From positions 19,810,021 through 19,874,020 of the forward strand of contig OZ026597.1 in the NCBI GenBank assembly GCA_964020085.1: a stretch of DNA of 64,000 nt, given 5' to 3'. Positions 1-13,509 of this stretch are shown here, piece after piece. Within the stretch, counting starts at the first letter, position 1, and each line of letters starts with the position of its first letter. The position numbers and the translations under genes are program-made. Source of the DNA: Micromussa lordhowensis. Its lineage: Eukaryota; Cnidaria; Anthozoa; Scleractinia; Lobophylliidae. The notes below the pieces were generated by a model, which saw only the letters and a program-made list of their open reading frames with translations, did not search any database and was not told the origin of the DNA.

Positions 1-599
1 TATCTCTATATTTATAAAGTGTGGAAACCTGTCATGTGTCAATTGGCTCACTTCTATTTAAGGGACCAATTGGTTATTACGCCCTGGAGGAGGGGGGGGG
101 GGGTTGGAGGGGGAGTGGTTTAAAAAAAGTGTAGCGTTTCAAAACTGAACCCCCAAAAAATATTTTCACATAAAAATTATACCCCCCTTCCCAATTCTTA
201 TCTTAAAATTGTACCCCCCTCCTGACAAGGCCATAATTCTCTCCTTCACATACCATCATTTCCATTTCTTTGCATGATTTCTTCATCTATATTCATCACC
301 TGGAGCCCTTCATAATCTCTTGTTCCAAAGGATGCCATTTTGACTTGCTGGATTGCTGAGTGACCAGGCCGCTGATCATCTGATACAGTGGGCTAATTAA
401 TCTGGGCAACATTTGTTCCCTGCTTGAGGAATTGTTCTTGCCTCTATCCGTACTCTCACTTCAAGAACTGCCTGCGAGAAATTTTCCTTTGATTGCTGGA
501 TTCAGTTATAAAACCTGTTAGACTGCCATTGCTGTGTCATAAAATTTGACTCCCCTCACATTTCTTACTTAGTGAAAAATTTACCCCCCAAAAAGCTGC
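1..599. other. Non-coding flank with C-rich/A-rich low complexity
   Basis: No exon with splice signals and convincing coding content was found. The stretch includes a G run near 91-103 and several repeats of the pattern 'accccccaaaaaa' (about 150-220 and 580-595), which look like low-complexity repeat debris. The first exons of the CENP-H gene could lie further upstream, outside the window. Confidence 0.4.
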
Positions 600-1340
600 T
601 TCGGGTTATGAGTTTCTCTGTTGAAGCATTTTATTAGAAAAATTAGAATTAAGGTTAATCGACGTTTCGATGTATCAAACATCATTCTCAAAATTGAGAT
701 CGTTTATGCTATTGTCAAAGTGGTTATAAGAGTTGAAGATTTTGAATATCTAATGAGCACATTCCACAGTGCTTGATGTTATGTAAATATTTTAGTTAAG
801 CATCGGTGAATAACTTCGTGCAGATCGAGTCTGACTATACATCGAGTGATGGTTTTAGTTCTTTTATGAGTAACGTTTCGTAGAACAAGCAGTCCGGTTT
901 ATTCCGGCACTTTTTTAGGACAGTGAAATCGTCTGCAATAGACGGTCGTTGGACTCCGTGTTGTAGCTTCATGTGCTTGCCAGTTGAAGATATTGAGTTG
1001 GAGTGTTCATTGATATGCTGAAAACAGTGTCGAGTAGTAAAACCAACATAGTCCATTTCGCATAGACCACATTTAAAGTGATAAACAACTCATTGTTCAT
1101 TAATGATCTTCGGTTTTGGTTCACGGGTTTTGATGATTTCACCTATTTTCTTGCTCATGAAAATAGGTTGTAAGGAGACACATTTTCGGACTGAGGTCTT
1201 GCAGCTATCTGCAACGCTCTGGCTAATGAAAGGGATTGAAAACATATTAACTGTTGGGGTAGAGTCATTGTTCCTGTCTGCATCACTCTGTACATTGTCC
1301 TTAGCAACATTAGTTTCCAGTTAGACAACAGTCTGTAGGC
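600..1340 (-). mobile_element. Decayed Penelope-like retroelement fragment with GIY-YIG domain
   Basis: The minus strand encodes a conceptual peptide with the order GEIIKTREPKPKI, a stop, VVYHFKCGLCEMDYVGFTTR, then a segment ending in LLIKELKPSLDV. The FKCGLC...DYVGFTTRH block and the downstream KCRNKPDCLFYETLLIKEL block match the GIY-YIG endonuclease end of Penelope-like retroelements that are common in cnidarians. The sequence after the last coding block reads toward TSKRRLTLILIFLIKCF, typical of the tail of such copies. An in-frame stop sits just before VVYHFKCG and the frame is lost further upstream near 1150-1340, so this is a dead 3' fragment. The reverse-transcriptase core was not seen. 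The family call rests on remembered similarity; the decay is read directly from the sequence. Confidence 0.7.
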
Positions 1341-1892
1341 TTTATTTAGCATGGTTTTAAGGAGGCCCTTTTTGTGGCGTTCATCAATGTGGCTATGAAA
1401 GTGTAGTAGAAGTGTTAGTTGGTCTCCAAAACCACCACCGCGCCACTTGTCTGGGATTATTGTGCCCCGTGAGGGTCATACACTGTATTTTTTATCTGTA
1501 TAATTTAATGGTTTTTTTTTTGCCTGGCCCTTTGGTCTTTTTCCTTAACAAAATCAATTCTGATTTTCTGGTTAAAGTCATGTTATGTGTCAAAATAAAT
1601 TCTCTCAAAGTTTTTAATATTTCAAAGAAGCTACTAATAATGCTGGGATGTAAAAATTGATTTGCGGCAGAAAATATTATAATGTTATAATTGTAGATGC
1701 GAGTCTTTATGGGCAAAAACTGTAAACACTACAGTGTACCATTTCTAGATGAAAAACTATTTAATGAGCCAAATAGAGAATTGCTAACAGGCAACTCTCC
1801 TTAATAAAGTGGTTTCACAACTGTTTCACAAATCAATAATAATTACTTAGTAACTTACATGTATGTCTTATTTTAACATCAATTTATGGTAG

Positions 1893-4568
1893 AATATCCA
1901 AGTTGCAAGATCAGCTGTATTCCCTCTCGACAGCACGATCATACAAGAAGCTGGTGTTGGACAGGTTAGTTGCTGCACATCCTTTTTAAATCAATTTAAA
2001 GGCTGAAGAAAGCTGTAGTTATGAGTAGTGTGTGGTGACTTTCAGCTACAATGGTGTTAGTCCTATGCACAATACCATCTGTAATCGAAATCCACATGAC
2101 TAAGAGATTTCCATCTTTACTAGCAATTAGCTGAAGACAAACATACATAAACAAGATAAATAGTCAGATAAATATACAGAGCAGGGAACCAAAATGACAA
2201 AAATAAAACAAACAAAAGTGACAGAAAAAATAACGAAACTTACAACTAAAATATAATTACAACGACCAAAATATAATTACAACAACAACTAAATTTCTCT
2301 TATTAAAAGTTCCCCTCCCCATACTGCTCTACACTCCTACATGTAACTACAAGCCTGAAGTGTGATGAAGTATAATTATTCTTTTCAAGTAGTCTGTTAC
2401 TGAAAATGATGCATTATCAAAGGAGCCCTCTTCTATTTGCCTAATAGGCTTCTGTGTGGTGACCAGTTGATTAAAAAATTGTTCCCAGATGTTGTGACAG
2501 ATTCACCAACAGAAGAACAAACTGAAGAAATGATGTAAGTTAAGCATAAATGCTTGTATTGTACTGTACATGTTTGTAGGAGTGGAAGGATACTTATTGG
2601 AATGCACCCCCATTGTGAATACTACCCATGGTGTCTATGGCTGGTTTGCAGTGCCACGCCATCAAAAATAAATATTGTAACCATTCAATAGATTAAGTCA
2701 AGAAGCTGGCATATGAAAAATGATTGTCATATAAACAAGATTGAGGTCTGTGCGGTTTTTCATTCGCGCGTTATTTAGAGAAGTGGTTCACTCAAATTTA
2801 TAGATGGAGATGCCATGTTTGTGTCACTCAGAGGGACACAAACATGGTGGCTGTGAAGTAACAGAAACATCTGTCATTGAGTTTTGACATTGAAATGAAA
2901 GGTCATTACTCTAGAGTTCGGACACATTGAAATTAATACTTAATACAAAAACTGCTGTTTAGTTCGCCAAAATTTGAGCAATGACTCACCTTTTGACCTG
3001 TTCCAGAGTCTTATTGGGCTGCCATTTTATTGTCACGCAATGCATTAACTTGGAAATTCAGACATGCTACATTATGTAATGAGGATCCCTCCTGGGCTTA
3101 AACCTTGCAAAACGTCAAGTTATTAGAGGGTCTTACAACTAATGAAACTAAAACTTCAGAAGAATTGGTAATTTCTTATTTGGAAAATGATGACTCACAT
3201 CACATGCAAGGTAAACACATACCGGATGGAAATGTTTGCAGAACCTACTTGTGTTTTTGGTTTCAATTGTAATTTTACTGAATTTACAAAATCAGTTCCC
3301 ACTTAACACCTCTACTGCCACAGACAAATCCCAATTAAATATTTCCAACTGTGCAAAATGTTGAGCAATAATTATATACATAGAAGCTAACATATTTTGT
3401 ACAATATTTGAGGTTTGCTTTTTGTGAATTGATTACTCTCTTATTGTAGGCATGTCCAATGCATTTAGAGAGATTTGTAGTGTAATCCTTTAACATGTTT
3501 TCCAGGTTCACGATGCTGTTTTTGCTTCACCTTTAGCCTTTTTTTGAAAAAGAAACAAGGGTTTTAACTTGTCTTTTTCAGAGTTAATTCATTTGGTGTT
3601 AGCAAAGAACCTAATGACTGACTGTTTTTTTTTTTTCAGTGCTTATGCCAAACTATGTGAAGAACAGAACAAGCTTAGTAGTGAGATTCTTGTGGAACAT
3701 GAGGTTAGAATCACTTACTTTAAATATTTCCTTTGACTTGCACCTTTCATGCACATGTGTAAAAGATTGCAGACAAAATGTTTGTTGGGGGAAGAAAGTT
3801 GTTTGGCCAAATGTTTTTAAAGAAAGGGTCTAGGACAGCTGTTGTTTGGTTTTTGAAACCTTTACCAACAACAACAAATTAAGAAATAAACAAACATAGA
3901 AAAAGTAAAGAAACAAATTATTGAAACGTAAAGTGATTAACCAAGAGGAAAACTGTTCATCTTGGACCAGCATCCAGTTATTGGAAATGACTTCTTTTTC
4001 TCCTCAAGAAATTTTACCTATTTCCTTTTATTTATGCTACTAATATAATTAATTTTATTTTTCTTAGGCCTTATCAGAAGCTCAAACTATTTTAGACAGG
4101 CTAAAGCAACAAAGCTATGGTCAGTCAAAAGTGTATTTATTTCAGCCAATGATAGGTCTTTGAAAAAAAGTGCAAATTTTACAATGGCTAGCCTTACATA
4201 GGTATGTTTTCCCTGCCAAGTGACTCATCAGAGACCTTTCAGCTAACTCGTCAAACAACGAATTTGAAGTCCCGCTAGCGTCAAAATGACCTGGCCTTAT
4301 ATCACATAAGGATTCCCAATTGCATAATATGCCATTCAATTAGAAAAAAATGTGTGAATTTTACAATGGCTAGCCTTACATACGTATGTTTCGTCCCTAC
4401 CAAAAGAACTCCTCGGAGACCTGTCAGCTAGCACATCAAACATTGATAAGTCTTTGACCCTGCTCACTATATATTATATACTCTAACAAGGAAGCCTAAC
4501 GACATCACTTACAAACCTTCTGTGTCTTTGTAGGGGCCCTTGCTTCCACTACTATTGTAATCTTTGTA

Positions 4569-4616
<48 letters not shown>

Positions 4617-6842
4617 GCTGAATTTCTGTTCTTTTTTTTTTTTCTTACTTAGTACTTGACTTGATTCCTTGTCTCCCTGGAGAATAGGGCCAGGCTTTTT
4701 TTTTTTAAGTAGAAAATAAAACTGAACTTGAACACCAATTTGAGACTTTTCTACATGTACTTTTAACAGAGATAAAAAAGGAAAACCGAGGATTTATGAA
4801 ACAAATTCAGGTGAGAGTATTTTTACAGAAAATCAATAATACCGAAACAATTATATACTATTTATAAAACTCATCTTACTAATACCATAGTTAGTAAGAC
4901 CCAAAGACTTTGTTCATTGGAGCAATCCTGAAAAGGTTTAAAGAAATTCTTTAAAGTTGGGGTATGTTTACATGCAAGAATTGAGTAGCATTTAGTTATA
5001 CTTGGTCAAAATCCAATTACTTCAGCCATTGGATTTATGACTCCTTCCCTTTTCGTTTTGTAGTTTTTCTGAGTTAACACCCTTGTTAACACCCACCCAC
5101 CCCTGTTTGTAGCGTTTATAGTGTGCAAGAACATCTGATGTGTTCTTTTGCTATGTTATGCCCTGAACGTACCAAGCGAAGATATCAGCTGTTTTTAGTA
5201 GTTTTCTAGTTGTTGTTGTAGTCGGAATGACCCCTGGAGTAACGACATGACTTACAGGTCTGCCAGTTTTACATTGCTGATGTGTTGCTAAATCCTGAAT
5301 TTGATATGTAGCCTGACTCTTATAACCTCACTTTTCCCAATTCGACAGAAATTGAAGGAGGAAAAGGAGAATGTTGCTTCATCGAGTACAGACGATGCTG
5401 TAATACAAAAGTAAGTATCAACATAAACCGGAAATATCATTAGCTATCACTGGCAAATGGACATCAAGGGTCTGTATAGGGGCGAGGACATGTTGGATTT
5501 CTTTCTTTTGTTATATAATTGCAATACTCGTGATTTGTTTCATTTCCAAGTCTTTTCTGTATTCTATAGCTTTCCAAGCAACTTACAATCTGTCAAACTG
5601 TTCACAGACCCCATGATCAGTTTGAGGCAACATTCAAACAAAATTCCATTGTGCGAGTGTCGCAAAACAACAAGCGTGTGTAGAGTACGGACTAATAATT
5701 GTCTTTCGTTGGATTTTGCCAGTGTTCCTGGAACTGAAAAGGAGTTTTCCAGGCTCACAGCTCACAAGTTGTGATTTCAAACGTCGACGGCACGGAGTAG
5801 AGCCGGAACAAGTGCGCCGCCCAGTCCTCATTCATCACGCGTCTTTTTTGGTGCTCACCACAATCTGAGAACCGTACACGGCAGTTGGCCCTCACAGTTA
5901 TGTTTCCTCGACACGTTAATGATAAGTTGAAGGGACGCGTCCAGTTTTTTTCTTTTTCAGGTTGAAACAACAGATAGAACTGAAAGTGGAAAAGATTGAG
6001 ATCGTTAGAAATGTTTTTCAGGTAGGTCACATGGCGCTTGCTTTTTTTTCCAAGGAGTCAAAACAGCCTTTTCAGTAAAAAATCAAATTGGCTCAAGTTC
6101 TTGTTACTGCATAAGCAAGTTTCTAATTAAGGAAACTGTTGGACTCCATCAGAGGGCAAGTGAAATACTAAGCTATTTGTATTAAGTTGATATATTACGA
6201 ACTGACAACGTGACTAGCTCCCAATTGGCTTGATAGCTCAGTTGGTAAAGCACTGTACGAGTATCGCAGAGGTCATGGATTCGAATCCCATTCAAGCCTC
6301 AGGCTATAATTTCACAGCTGCTTAAGTTGTGTATAACAGCGATGATCAACCGTGTCTTCATGTTTCGTACGAGTAAGGAAGGGACCTCACCCATAGAGTA
6401 AATATAAATCCGTGAAAACTCAGGACTGCCTCTCCCGCCAGTTTAACGATGGCATAAGTGACATGTTTGGTTTTAGCCGCAACTCATCATCGTTTCGGAG
6501 GAGAAGTTTTATTTCTCGTTTTATTGCGACCAAGATTCAAGATTGAAAAGCGAAATTTGTTTTGAAAAATCGGATAGTTCGTGAAATCGGGGATGAAATT
6601 ACAGTGTTCAACTGTTCGGGAAATCAAGATTCTGTAGCCTTCTTCGGCTTTCAGCATGCACCACATATTTACGAACACACACCCTAACAAGATTCTTATA
6701 CGAGGATTTTTACTGTATGTAACTCCTGCCTGTCCTGTTTCAGGGCCTCATCGTAGGGAGTGGCATCGACTGGGCGTCTGATGACGAGATGAGGCGTCTT
6801 GTTCTCAGCCTTGGAGAGACACTGGAGTTTGCCGCGACGTGA
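1893..6842 (+). CDS. CENPH: Centromere protein H (CENP-H), last eight coding exons
   Basis: CENP-H is a coiled-coil subunit of the inner-kinetochore CENP-H/I/K/M group of the constitutive centromere network and acts in the nucleus at centromeres. Exons are 1893-1964, 2448-2534, 3640-3703, 4068-4119, 4770-4810, 5349-5410, 5961-6021 and 6744-6842. All have AG/GT borders and the reading phase is continuous across every junction. The product (about 180 aa seen) is coiled coil, with SYKKLVLDR near the start, QNKLSSEILVEHE in the middle, and the C-terminal signature IVRNVFQGLIVGSGIDWASD, which mirrors the conserved 'HVFQ-LI-GS-x-WA-D' ending of vertebrate CENP-H. It ends in TGA at 6840-6842. Vertebrate CENP-H is about 247 aa, so roughly 65 N-terminal residues are missing and probably lie upstream of the window or in an exon I could not recognise. 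The exons are intact; I see no decay. Confidence 0.85.
4142..4470. repeat. Two direct copies of a ~115-bp repeat, ~195 bp apart
   Basis: The blocks at about 4150-4260 and 4345-4460 share 'ttttacaatggctagcctt', then 'tatgttt', and an 'agacct.tcagcta' tail, with mismatches throughout. They lie in a CENP-H intron. They could be the remains of a tandem duplication or of two insertions of one element. Confidence 0.6.
4571..4616. repeat. (AAT)n microsatellite
   Basis: About fifteen uninterrupted AAT units in a CENP-H intron. Confidence 0.95.
6227..6365 (+). mobile_element. tRNA-derived SINE
   Basis: Positions 6227-6298 form a tRNA-like head. The 5' GGCTTGA pairs perfectly with TCAAGCC at 6292-6298. 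A box-A like TAGCTCAGTTGG and a box-B like GATTCGAATCCC are both present. It is not a normal tRNA: position 33 of the anticodon loop is G rather than T, the anticodon stem has a mismatch, and no usable anticodon results. It is followed by a non-tRNA body starting 'tcaggctataatttcacag', as expected for a SINE. It lies in the last CENP-H intron, in the sense direction. The exact 3' end is uncertain. Confidence 0.65.
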
Positions 6843-7413
6843 CGGTTCGCAACCCGAGCAACAAACTACGTTGAGCATCAGTGAGTCAAGTACGAAAACC
6901 ACTGACTAACCTAACTGAGTGCAGAGGACACGTAGGAATCCATTTATTGAATATCAGATTGATCTGATGCTTTCAGAAAACACTTGTCTTCAACAATTGC
7001 TTGATATGGACACATGTTTTCAAGACTTCATTTAGGCATACGTAAAGGTAAACTTGGAGCACTATATATCGTTTCTAACAACAACAAATAGTAGATCCCT
7101 AACCCGGAATATGGATACTTTTGTTCTCACTGTTTTTTTATGTGTGTGTATTAATGTGGAAGTTAACATTTGGGCATACTGCTTGATGGTACCAAATCCG
7201 TGTTAACCTGTATCATAGGAATAATGATGCAGTGTCGTCTTAGCGTAGAATTGGATGTTGACTTCCGCCATGACTTATTATTTAGAGCAAAGACCAGTTC
7301 GCAGTGTCACCTTTTTTAGCACAATTGGTGCGAACCTAACCAGTCTTAAAATGCAGTGCTTTGTATGAGAATCCGGGGTCAAATAATTTCCGTTATAACT
7401 ATGCGATTTTTGT

Positions 7414-7419
7414 AATAAA
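7414..7419 (+). terminator. Candidate CENP-H polyadenylation signal
   Basis: An AATAAA hexamer about 570 bp after the CENP-H stop codon is the first clear canonical signal downstream. Confidence 0.4.
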
Positions 7420-10400
7420 TCATTCTGTAAACGTACATGAATTTACCTGGAAATCGTTTTGAGGTTCTATCTTCACCTTTGTTGAGTTAATGTTAATCAT
7501 TCTGGCAAGGCTTGCGGAGGCACTGACTTCCAAACGTTTTTCCCGTTAGCAAAGAAGTCTGTTCTAGTCCAGTGGACTGGAGGAGCCCAGTGGCTCATTA
7601 TCAAATTGTTTAAATGTTGTTAATGCTAGTTAACAGACATGCTATGCCTTTTAAGTTTTAAAACTGAGAGAAAGACGTAAATATTTAAAATAAACATAAC
7701 AGGCTTCAAAATCCCAAATGGCTAGTTCATCACAGAGTTACCCCCTTTCTAGCATTTTATCAGGTTGGCCGAAGTGTAAGCCGATGCAAGAGTGCTGATA
7801 TCACACCAGCTTCCTTTCGAAGGTCTGTCTTCTCTCTTCTGGAAGGTTCAGTTTTTTCTACTATATTTGCCAGAATGCCACAATGGATAGAATTCGGCCA
7901 AAGTAGCTTTTGCTTTGTTCATGTCGCCTCTTGCTGTTGTCTTCAAGACTTTTCATTATCACCAAGGTGTACGACTTCTTGCGCAGTTTTTCCCTGCTCC
8001 CCTGTGTTTGGAGCTGGGTCAATTGTAGTTAGCGGAGCTGATCGGCAGTTATCGCTGTTGATTTTCAAGCACATTTGTTTCAAGCCGGCAAGAGTCTAAG
8101 TTGCCTGACCGTTTTGCTTGCCTGTGTGCAAGGCTGACTGGCACCGAAGGGCTCTATCGTCAGCGTAACCCACATCGTAAATCTTGGGTGGAAAACAGAG
8201 TCCAACGCAAGTACATCCGCTGTGGTGCAGCTGAGGACACTATCCGTGGTCAACAAAATATGAACGCCAACATAACGTAGCTTTAAGGTCCTGGTGTGAG
8301 CGAACCTGTGTTCCGGCGTTACTGCGACTGAGGTTGAAGTGTGCCTAGGAGAGCTTGATAATGCTCAGAGATAACTTACGCCCTTGAAGCTGATACTTCT
8401 GCAGTCGTCTTTGCTACTCTACATGTTACTCTGCTATACTCCTCAACTACACGGAAATCGTAAAAATCAGACAACCCATACGCACGGCTCATCGGAGCTG
8501 GCATGCACTTACATGGAACACAGAGTGAAAAGGATACTTAATAATCTCCTTGTATAGAACACAAGAGGGAGGGGGCTTGTAAATCGAAACTCTAAAAGTA
8601 GCCCATTAGAGAGAGTGGCTTAAAAAGGGTACTTTTAAGGTAGACAGAGTCTTTAGGGCACATGTCATTATAGGCGGATTCATGCTGACGTCATTGTTTA
8701 TATTTTTTCTCATTTGCATACGGCTTTGCGTATAGAAGGAAGCATGTTAGATATGAATTGACTTCAGGCAGCTAAAGAACTAGTGAAACTTAGTACCTGG
8801 TGAAATGTTTAGCTCTTTTGGTGTAATATTCAAGGAGAAATTGTCTTTCAAAAACTGCAAAATTTCTGGGTGGCAAAAGCGCTAATGAGCTCATACATTC
8901 TTTGTTAAATTTTGAGTTTTTAAACCCGTGTTGCACAAAAAGTATTCAATACTTCAGGCCCATATTCACTGGGAGAGTTAATCGTACTATGACCTTTCAA
9001 TATTCAGAACTGATTTATTTGTAGCTCCATCAGAAACTGAATTGCTTATGCTAATGAGGCAAATATTGTAAACAAGGATTCCCCTATAGAGCGTATCCCC
9101 AAAAACGCGTTTTGTTTTTCTGCAAAAGGCTTCGGGCGATGATTTGAATTGCCTGTGAAAATAGCTAGGTCTAATTGAAACACTCCGGCATAGTGATGCA
9201 GACTTGAAGAAACTTGATTGCAAACATATGAAAAGGAAAAGAAAGCGCGATCTGTTACGAAGACTCTACAGAGTTAGTGAAAAGTTCCGGTTTTTCTAAA
9301 GAAAACTAATATTTGTCACTCACCAGCTGTTAAGAGATTACACATGTGAACAGCTTCTTGCTCTCCAGACAATGGATTACAACCCGCACAGAACAACGTT
9401 TATCAAGACTTCCCGTGCACTTGGTTGAAAGATTGTTCCCTGCTACCTTTCAAGTCAGCTTCAATTTTGAAATGGAAGTGTTATAAAAACAATATTAATT
9501 TCTGATTACTTTTTGAATGCGAAAAGATAGCCTGGTGAGCGTAAAACAAACAGTTCTTTTCGATTTATCTCTATTCGAATGTCATCGTGCAGGAGATATC
9601 AGTGACCGTTGAATAGATGTGTAGAAATGTTCGGTCATTGCTTGCGGCTTACCGCCTCCTTACCGCGGCTAAAAATACAACGAAAATGTAGAGAATTCGA
9701 CAGCATTCACTTGAGCGCCGAAATTGGTAGCACATTTTTTCACCGAAAAATTTCTAGACGATTTTCAATGGAAATAATCTGTTTGCGTGCATGACCGAGA
9801 AAAACGCAAGCATCTGTGAGCCACATGAATGAAGTTTGTGTTTATCATACCGTCAGCCTTGATTCTCCTCCCTGTGGTAATATTGCACATATTCTCATTT
9901 TACCATCTGTTGCGTTGCTTTTTCTTGGCTTATTTCCTCTCCTCAGCTAGCCTGTGCCAAAAGCGCGATAAACACCCTGGATCAATTTTCGACAAGTCCA
10001 GATGACTGAGAAAATGAATTAAAACAATCTGACAACTCCGTTTACTCGCACGTCAGAGATCGATGATTATTTTTTAATAATACGAAATCTCACTTTGATT
10101 GCTTGATATATCTTTGGGAATCTTTAGTATAGATTAAAGGGTACTGGCTCTGGCTCTGTTAACACCTGTAAATGTTTTATGTTTTAGCTTTGGACCTTGT
10201 TTACATCACTGTTGCCATTGATACGAAAGACGCACGGTTTATAACCACACGTCGCAAGCGTGCTGTGCCTTAAGCCTGCGAATTCAAAGGGGTTTCCAAA
10301 ACAAGTGTATGTTTTGAAAAGGTTTATCGTGCGTGTACAAGAATCAGGTATCTTTTTATTCAGAAAAATGCATCAGACATGCATTTCAAGTCTTCCGAAA

Positions 10401-13400
10401 GTCATCTCCGGTCCGGCTAACCATGCTACAAGGCACTTTCTATCTTCATCAAGGGACGCATTCTTCTCGTCCGAAAATAGTACTTTTGACGAGTTTGATT
10501 TCTAGCGGTCAGATTTATTATCTTTACGCAAGTATGTTTCACGCGCGTGTTAAAACCTGCACGTTTACTGTGTTATTTTCAAAATGTGTTTTTAATTCTG
10601 AACATCTTGAGATCTTCTTCGTCTTAAACAGAGATTCACATAGATGGCCTCCAACATTGTGTTTTAATTTGTATTATTTTTCTGATCTTTTTTTGATGCG
10701 GAGATTAGTTATTTACATTGCCAGATTTATTAGGAACACTGCAAAAGCATTTCGGCTTTCCTTTCTTTGAATCATTCGAACTGCGGGGTTACCAAAGATT
10801 TTTTACAATTTCGCAAGTTTTCAGTTTGTCTACAGTCAGTGTCCCTTGTAGCGTTTAGATGGAAATGCTCAGTGTTCTTTTAGTCTTCTTTTTCAATTTC
10901 CTGTGGAAAAAATTGCTCTGTTTGCAAAAGCGAAAGACGTGTAGAAGAAAAAAACCAACGTTGTGTTTGCATAAAAAAAATCAATTGAAAGCAGCTGATA
11001 CCGTGCAATTCGCCAGGGAAATCTGTTTTCAATAGTCTTGCCGTGTCCCTATATTGTACAAGTCGCCGTGCAGATGTATTATAACGAAGTGTTTAAAAAT
11101 CCTTCACTTGTAAGGCCAAATATTTCTTAAGAAACAATTCGATGGCACCCTGCTGAAAGGGACGGTCCTTCTATTGAAAGTCCTTTGTGAAAAAAAAATT
11201 CCGTCACTGACACGCGAGTTGGAAAGGAAAAATCAAAACCTTATCCAGAATCTTCGCTGAATCCCGTTGATTTGGTAAGGTTCCCTATATAGATTGGTCT
11301 CGACCCAATTTTGCTTTATTTAACTTGGGAGAAACAAATACACATAATGATATTTTACGTAGAATTTAATTGGGACTCGCAGGCACTTTCAAATGGGAAA
11401 AACACCTGTCAATATCAAAGCTAACTCCCTGCGAGAATTAACCATTACCACATTGACCGTATTAAAGTCTTTTTTTGTTTATTCAACAGTTTGCGTTAAT
11501 CCGGCACTTAACCCCTAAGAAGATCTATCGTTTCATTCTGGAGATAAATTTATCTGATTGGCCTTTCATGACAGAGTGATACAGATAGCGCCAAGTTTGT
11601 TATCTTTCAGTCGCTTTTACGTGTTTGAGGCGTATCAGGCAAAACTAGGCAAATATTTGTCACAATGCCCCGATTTTGGGTTTGGTTAATACAAAAATAA
11701 ATCCTTTGGAATAAAAAGGGGCGTTATGAAGTCCAATGCTTTTCGTTTGCTTTCATAACTAGATAAAGCAATTCGTTTTAAGCATCTGGCCTTCTGAACC
11801 TCATCAAATAACCAAAGTGAACTCTCAGACTCAATAGTGGGCGATTTGTTGATTTTTACTGACATTAATCTGACGAAGCCTAGTAAAACATTGTTGGCAA
11901 ACATCCTTTATATCCGATATTTATTTTAAGTTGCCACTGTTTTGGAACTATAATTACATTTTTTTTTTCCTGATCCGCACAAAGAGACTTGAAAATGCCG
12001 CGACTCGGCGAGACTAAAGAACAAGATGGCCAAACAAAATACTAATTTATAAAGGTACTGGATTAGCGTCTTTTCAATATTTCCGCGCGCAACAAAAAAA
12101 GGTGCATTGTTACTTTGGGGGCAACCGATTTCTACATTTACAAAATTATTAATATTGTGTTATTTCCAGATTTCCTGTCTCTTTTGTCAACAAAAACTAA
12201 CCTTCCCTATATTAGAATTAAAGAAACTTTTCGAGCATTTGCCAAATTTAGTAAACAATAAAGTACTTCATAATGACATTGTCTAGAGCGACATTCAGAG
12301 GTAGGCTTGGCACGCACGCTTGAACGGACAAATTTTCAATATTTTTCGCCTTATTTCTGCGGTAATCGGAGGCGTTTCGGCAATTTATCCGTTTTAACGA
12401 GTCGGGCTGAAAAACAAAAAAACAATCATTAAGGTTTAACACTCGCCGGATATTGAATTTCGGCTCTAATGGAATCTCCGCACCATTTCTATGTTAGCGA
12501 CTCGTCCATATATTTGTCTGTCATAATTCGTTCACTCGTCCATGATTCTTGAATTTTGTTGTCAATTGGGTCGTTATCTCTATCATGTTCTTTCCGCAAT
12601 CTTTTCGCCCTCTTAACAGGCGTTTTAAAAACACATGAATCTCTTAAATTGTGCCGTTGATTCGTTTTTGATGGAATTCCGTAAATGCTTGCTCAACAAA
12701 ATAGCGAAATGCAAAGAAAACCGGCGCTGTTTAGTGGCCCTGATGTGTTTTCCGAACAATCAAGTTGAAGTAATAAATGATGGCAGGCCTCAATAGAGAA
12801 AATTATCTTGCCTGTGATTAATTTTATCGAGCGAAGATTGCTTTAATTACATCTGAATCATTCTGAACTGTTGACCTGAGCATTATTGATTCATCTAAAA
12901 AAGAGAGCAAGATAGATTCGATAAAGTCATTTCCACGACAAATAGCAAGCTTGTTCGGCAATATAGACTAGCATTTTCCGCGCTAGATAAGAAATAGCTC
13001 AATTCTTTTCTTCTTGTGCTCAAAACGATCTCAAAGAGGTGCCGATTGACAAAAGAACCCTTTGCATCTACACCAAAGTTATTTTCGGCATGGCTGGGTA
13101 TTGCTATCGACAGAGAATGATAGCTTTTCATTTTATATAACGATCTATCACTGTGAAAACAAGGGCATATCAAATGCCAGTGGCCGTCTGGGAGACTCGG
13201 ACGTGCAGTACACTGCGATTTGGGGAGCGCAAACAAGAAAATTGCTATTGGAATCGGGCATAATAGAGGGTCGCACGTTTCAACTTTAATAAACAACAAA
13301 GAAACGTTTAATTAGTGAAGGTTTGAGTGGGTAATTGTGCTGGAATTTATACGGGGTCGGCGTAACTTTTTCCTCATCAAGACGGATTTGCCGAAATTAG

Positions 13401-13503
13401 CAACAGTCATTCCTCAGGACAGTTGGAGTTTATTGATCAAATTAACCGGGACTGTCTGTTCGTTGAGCGTATTGCCTCGAACCATTCCGTGGTTTCCGGC
13501 CCT

Positions 13504-13509
13504 TATAAA
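13504..13509 (+). promoter_or_regulatory. Candidate TATA box upstream of Wnt
   Basis: A TATAAA hexamer lies 513 bp upstream of the Wnt ATG. Nothing else in the sequence fixes a transcription start, so this is weak. Confidence 0.2.

Noticed and set aside
6227..6298. Functional tRNA gene
   Set aside because: The acceptor stem is good but the anticodon loop lacks U33, the anticodon stem is imperfect and a SINE-like body follows.
10333..10770. 145-aa open frame on the plus strand
   Set aside because: It is rich in Phe, Leu and Cys with no domain, no splice context and no repeat relation; likely chance.
12895..13299. 134-aa open frame on the minus strand
   Set aside because: No recognisable motif; an antisense chance frame upstream of Wnt.
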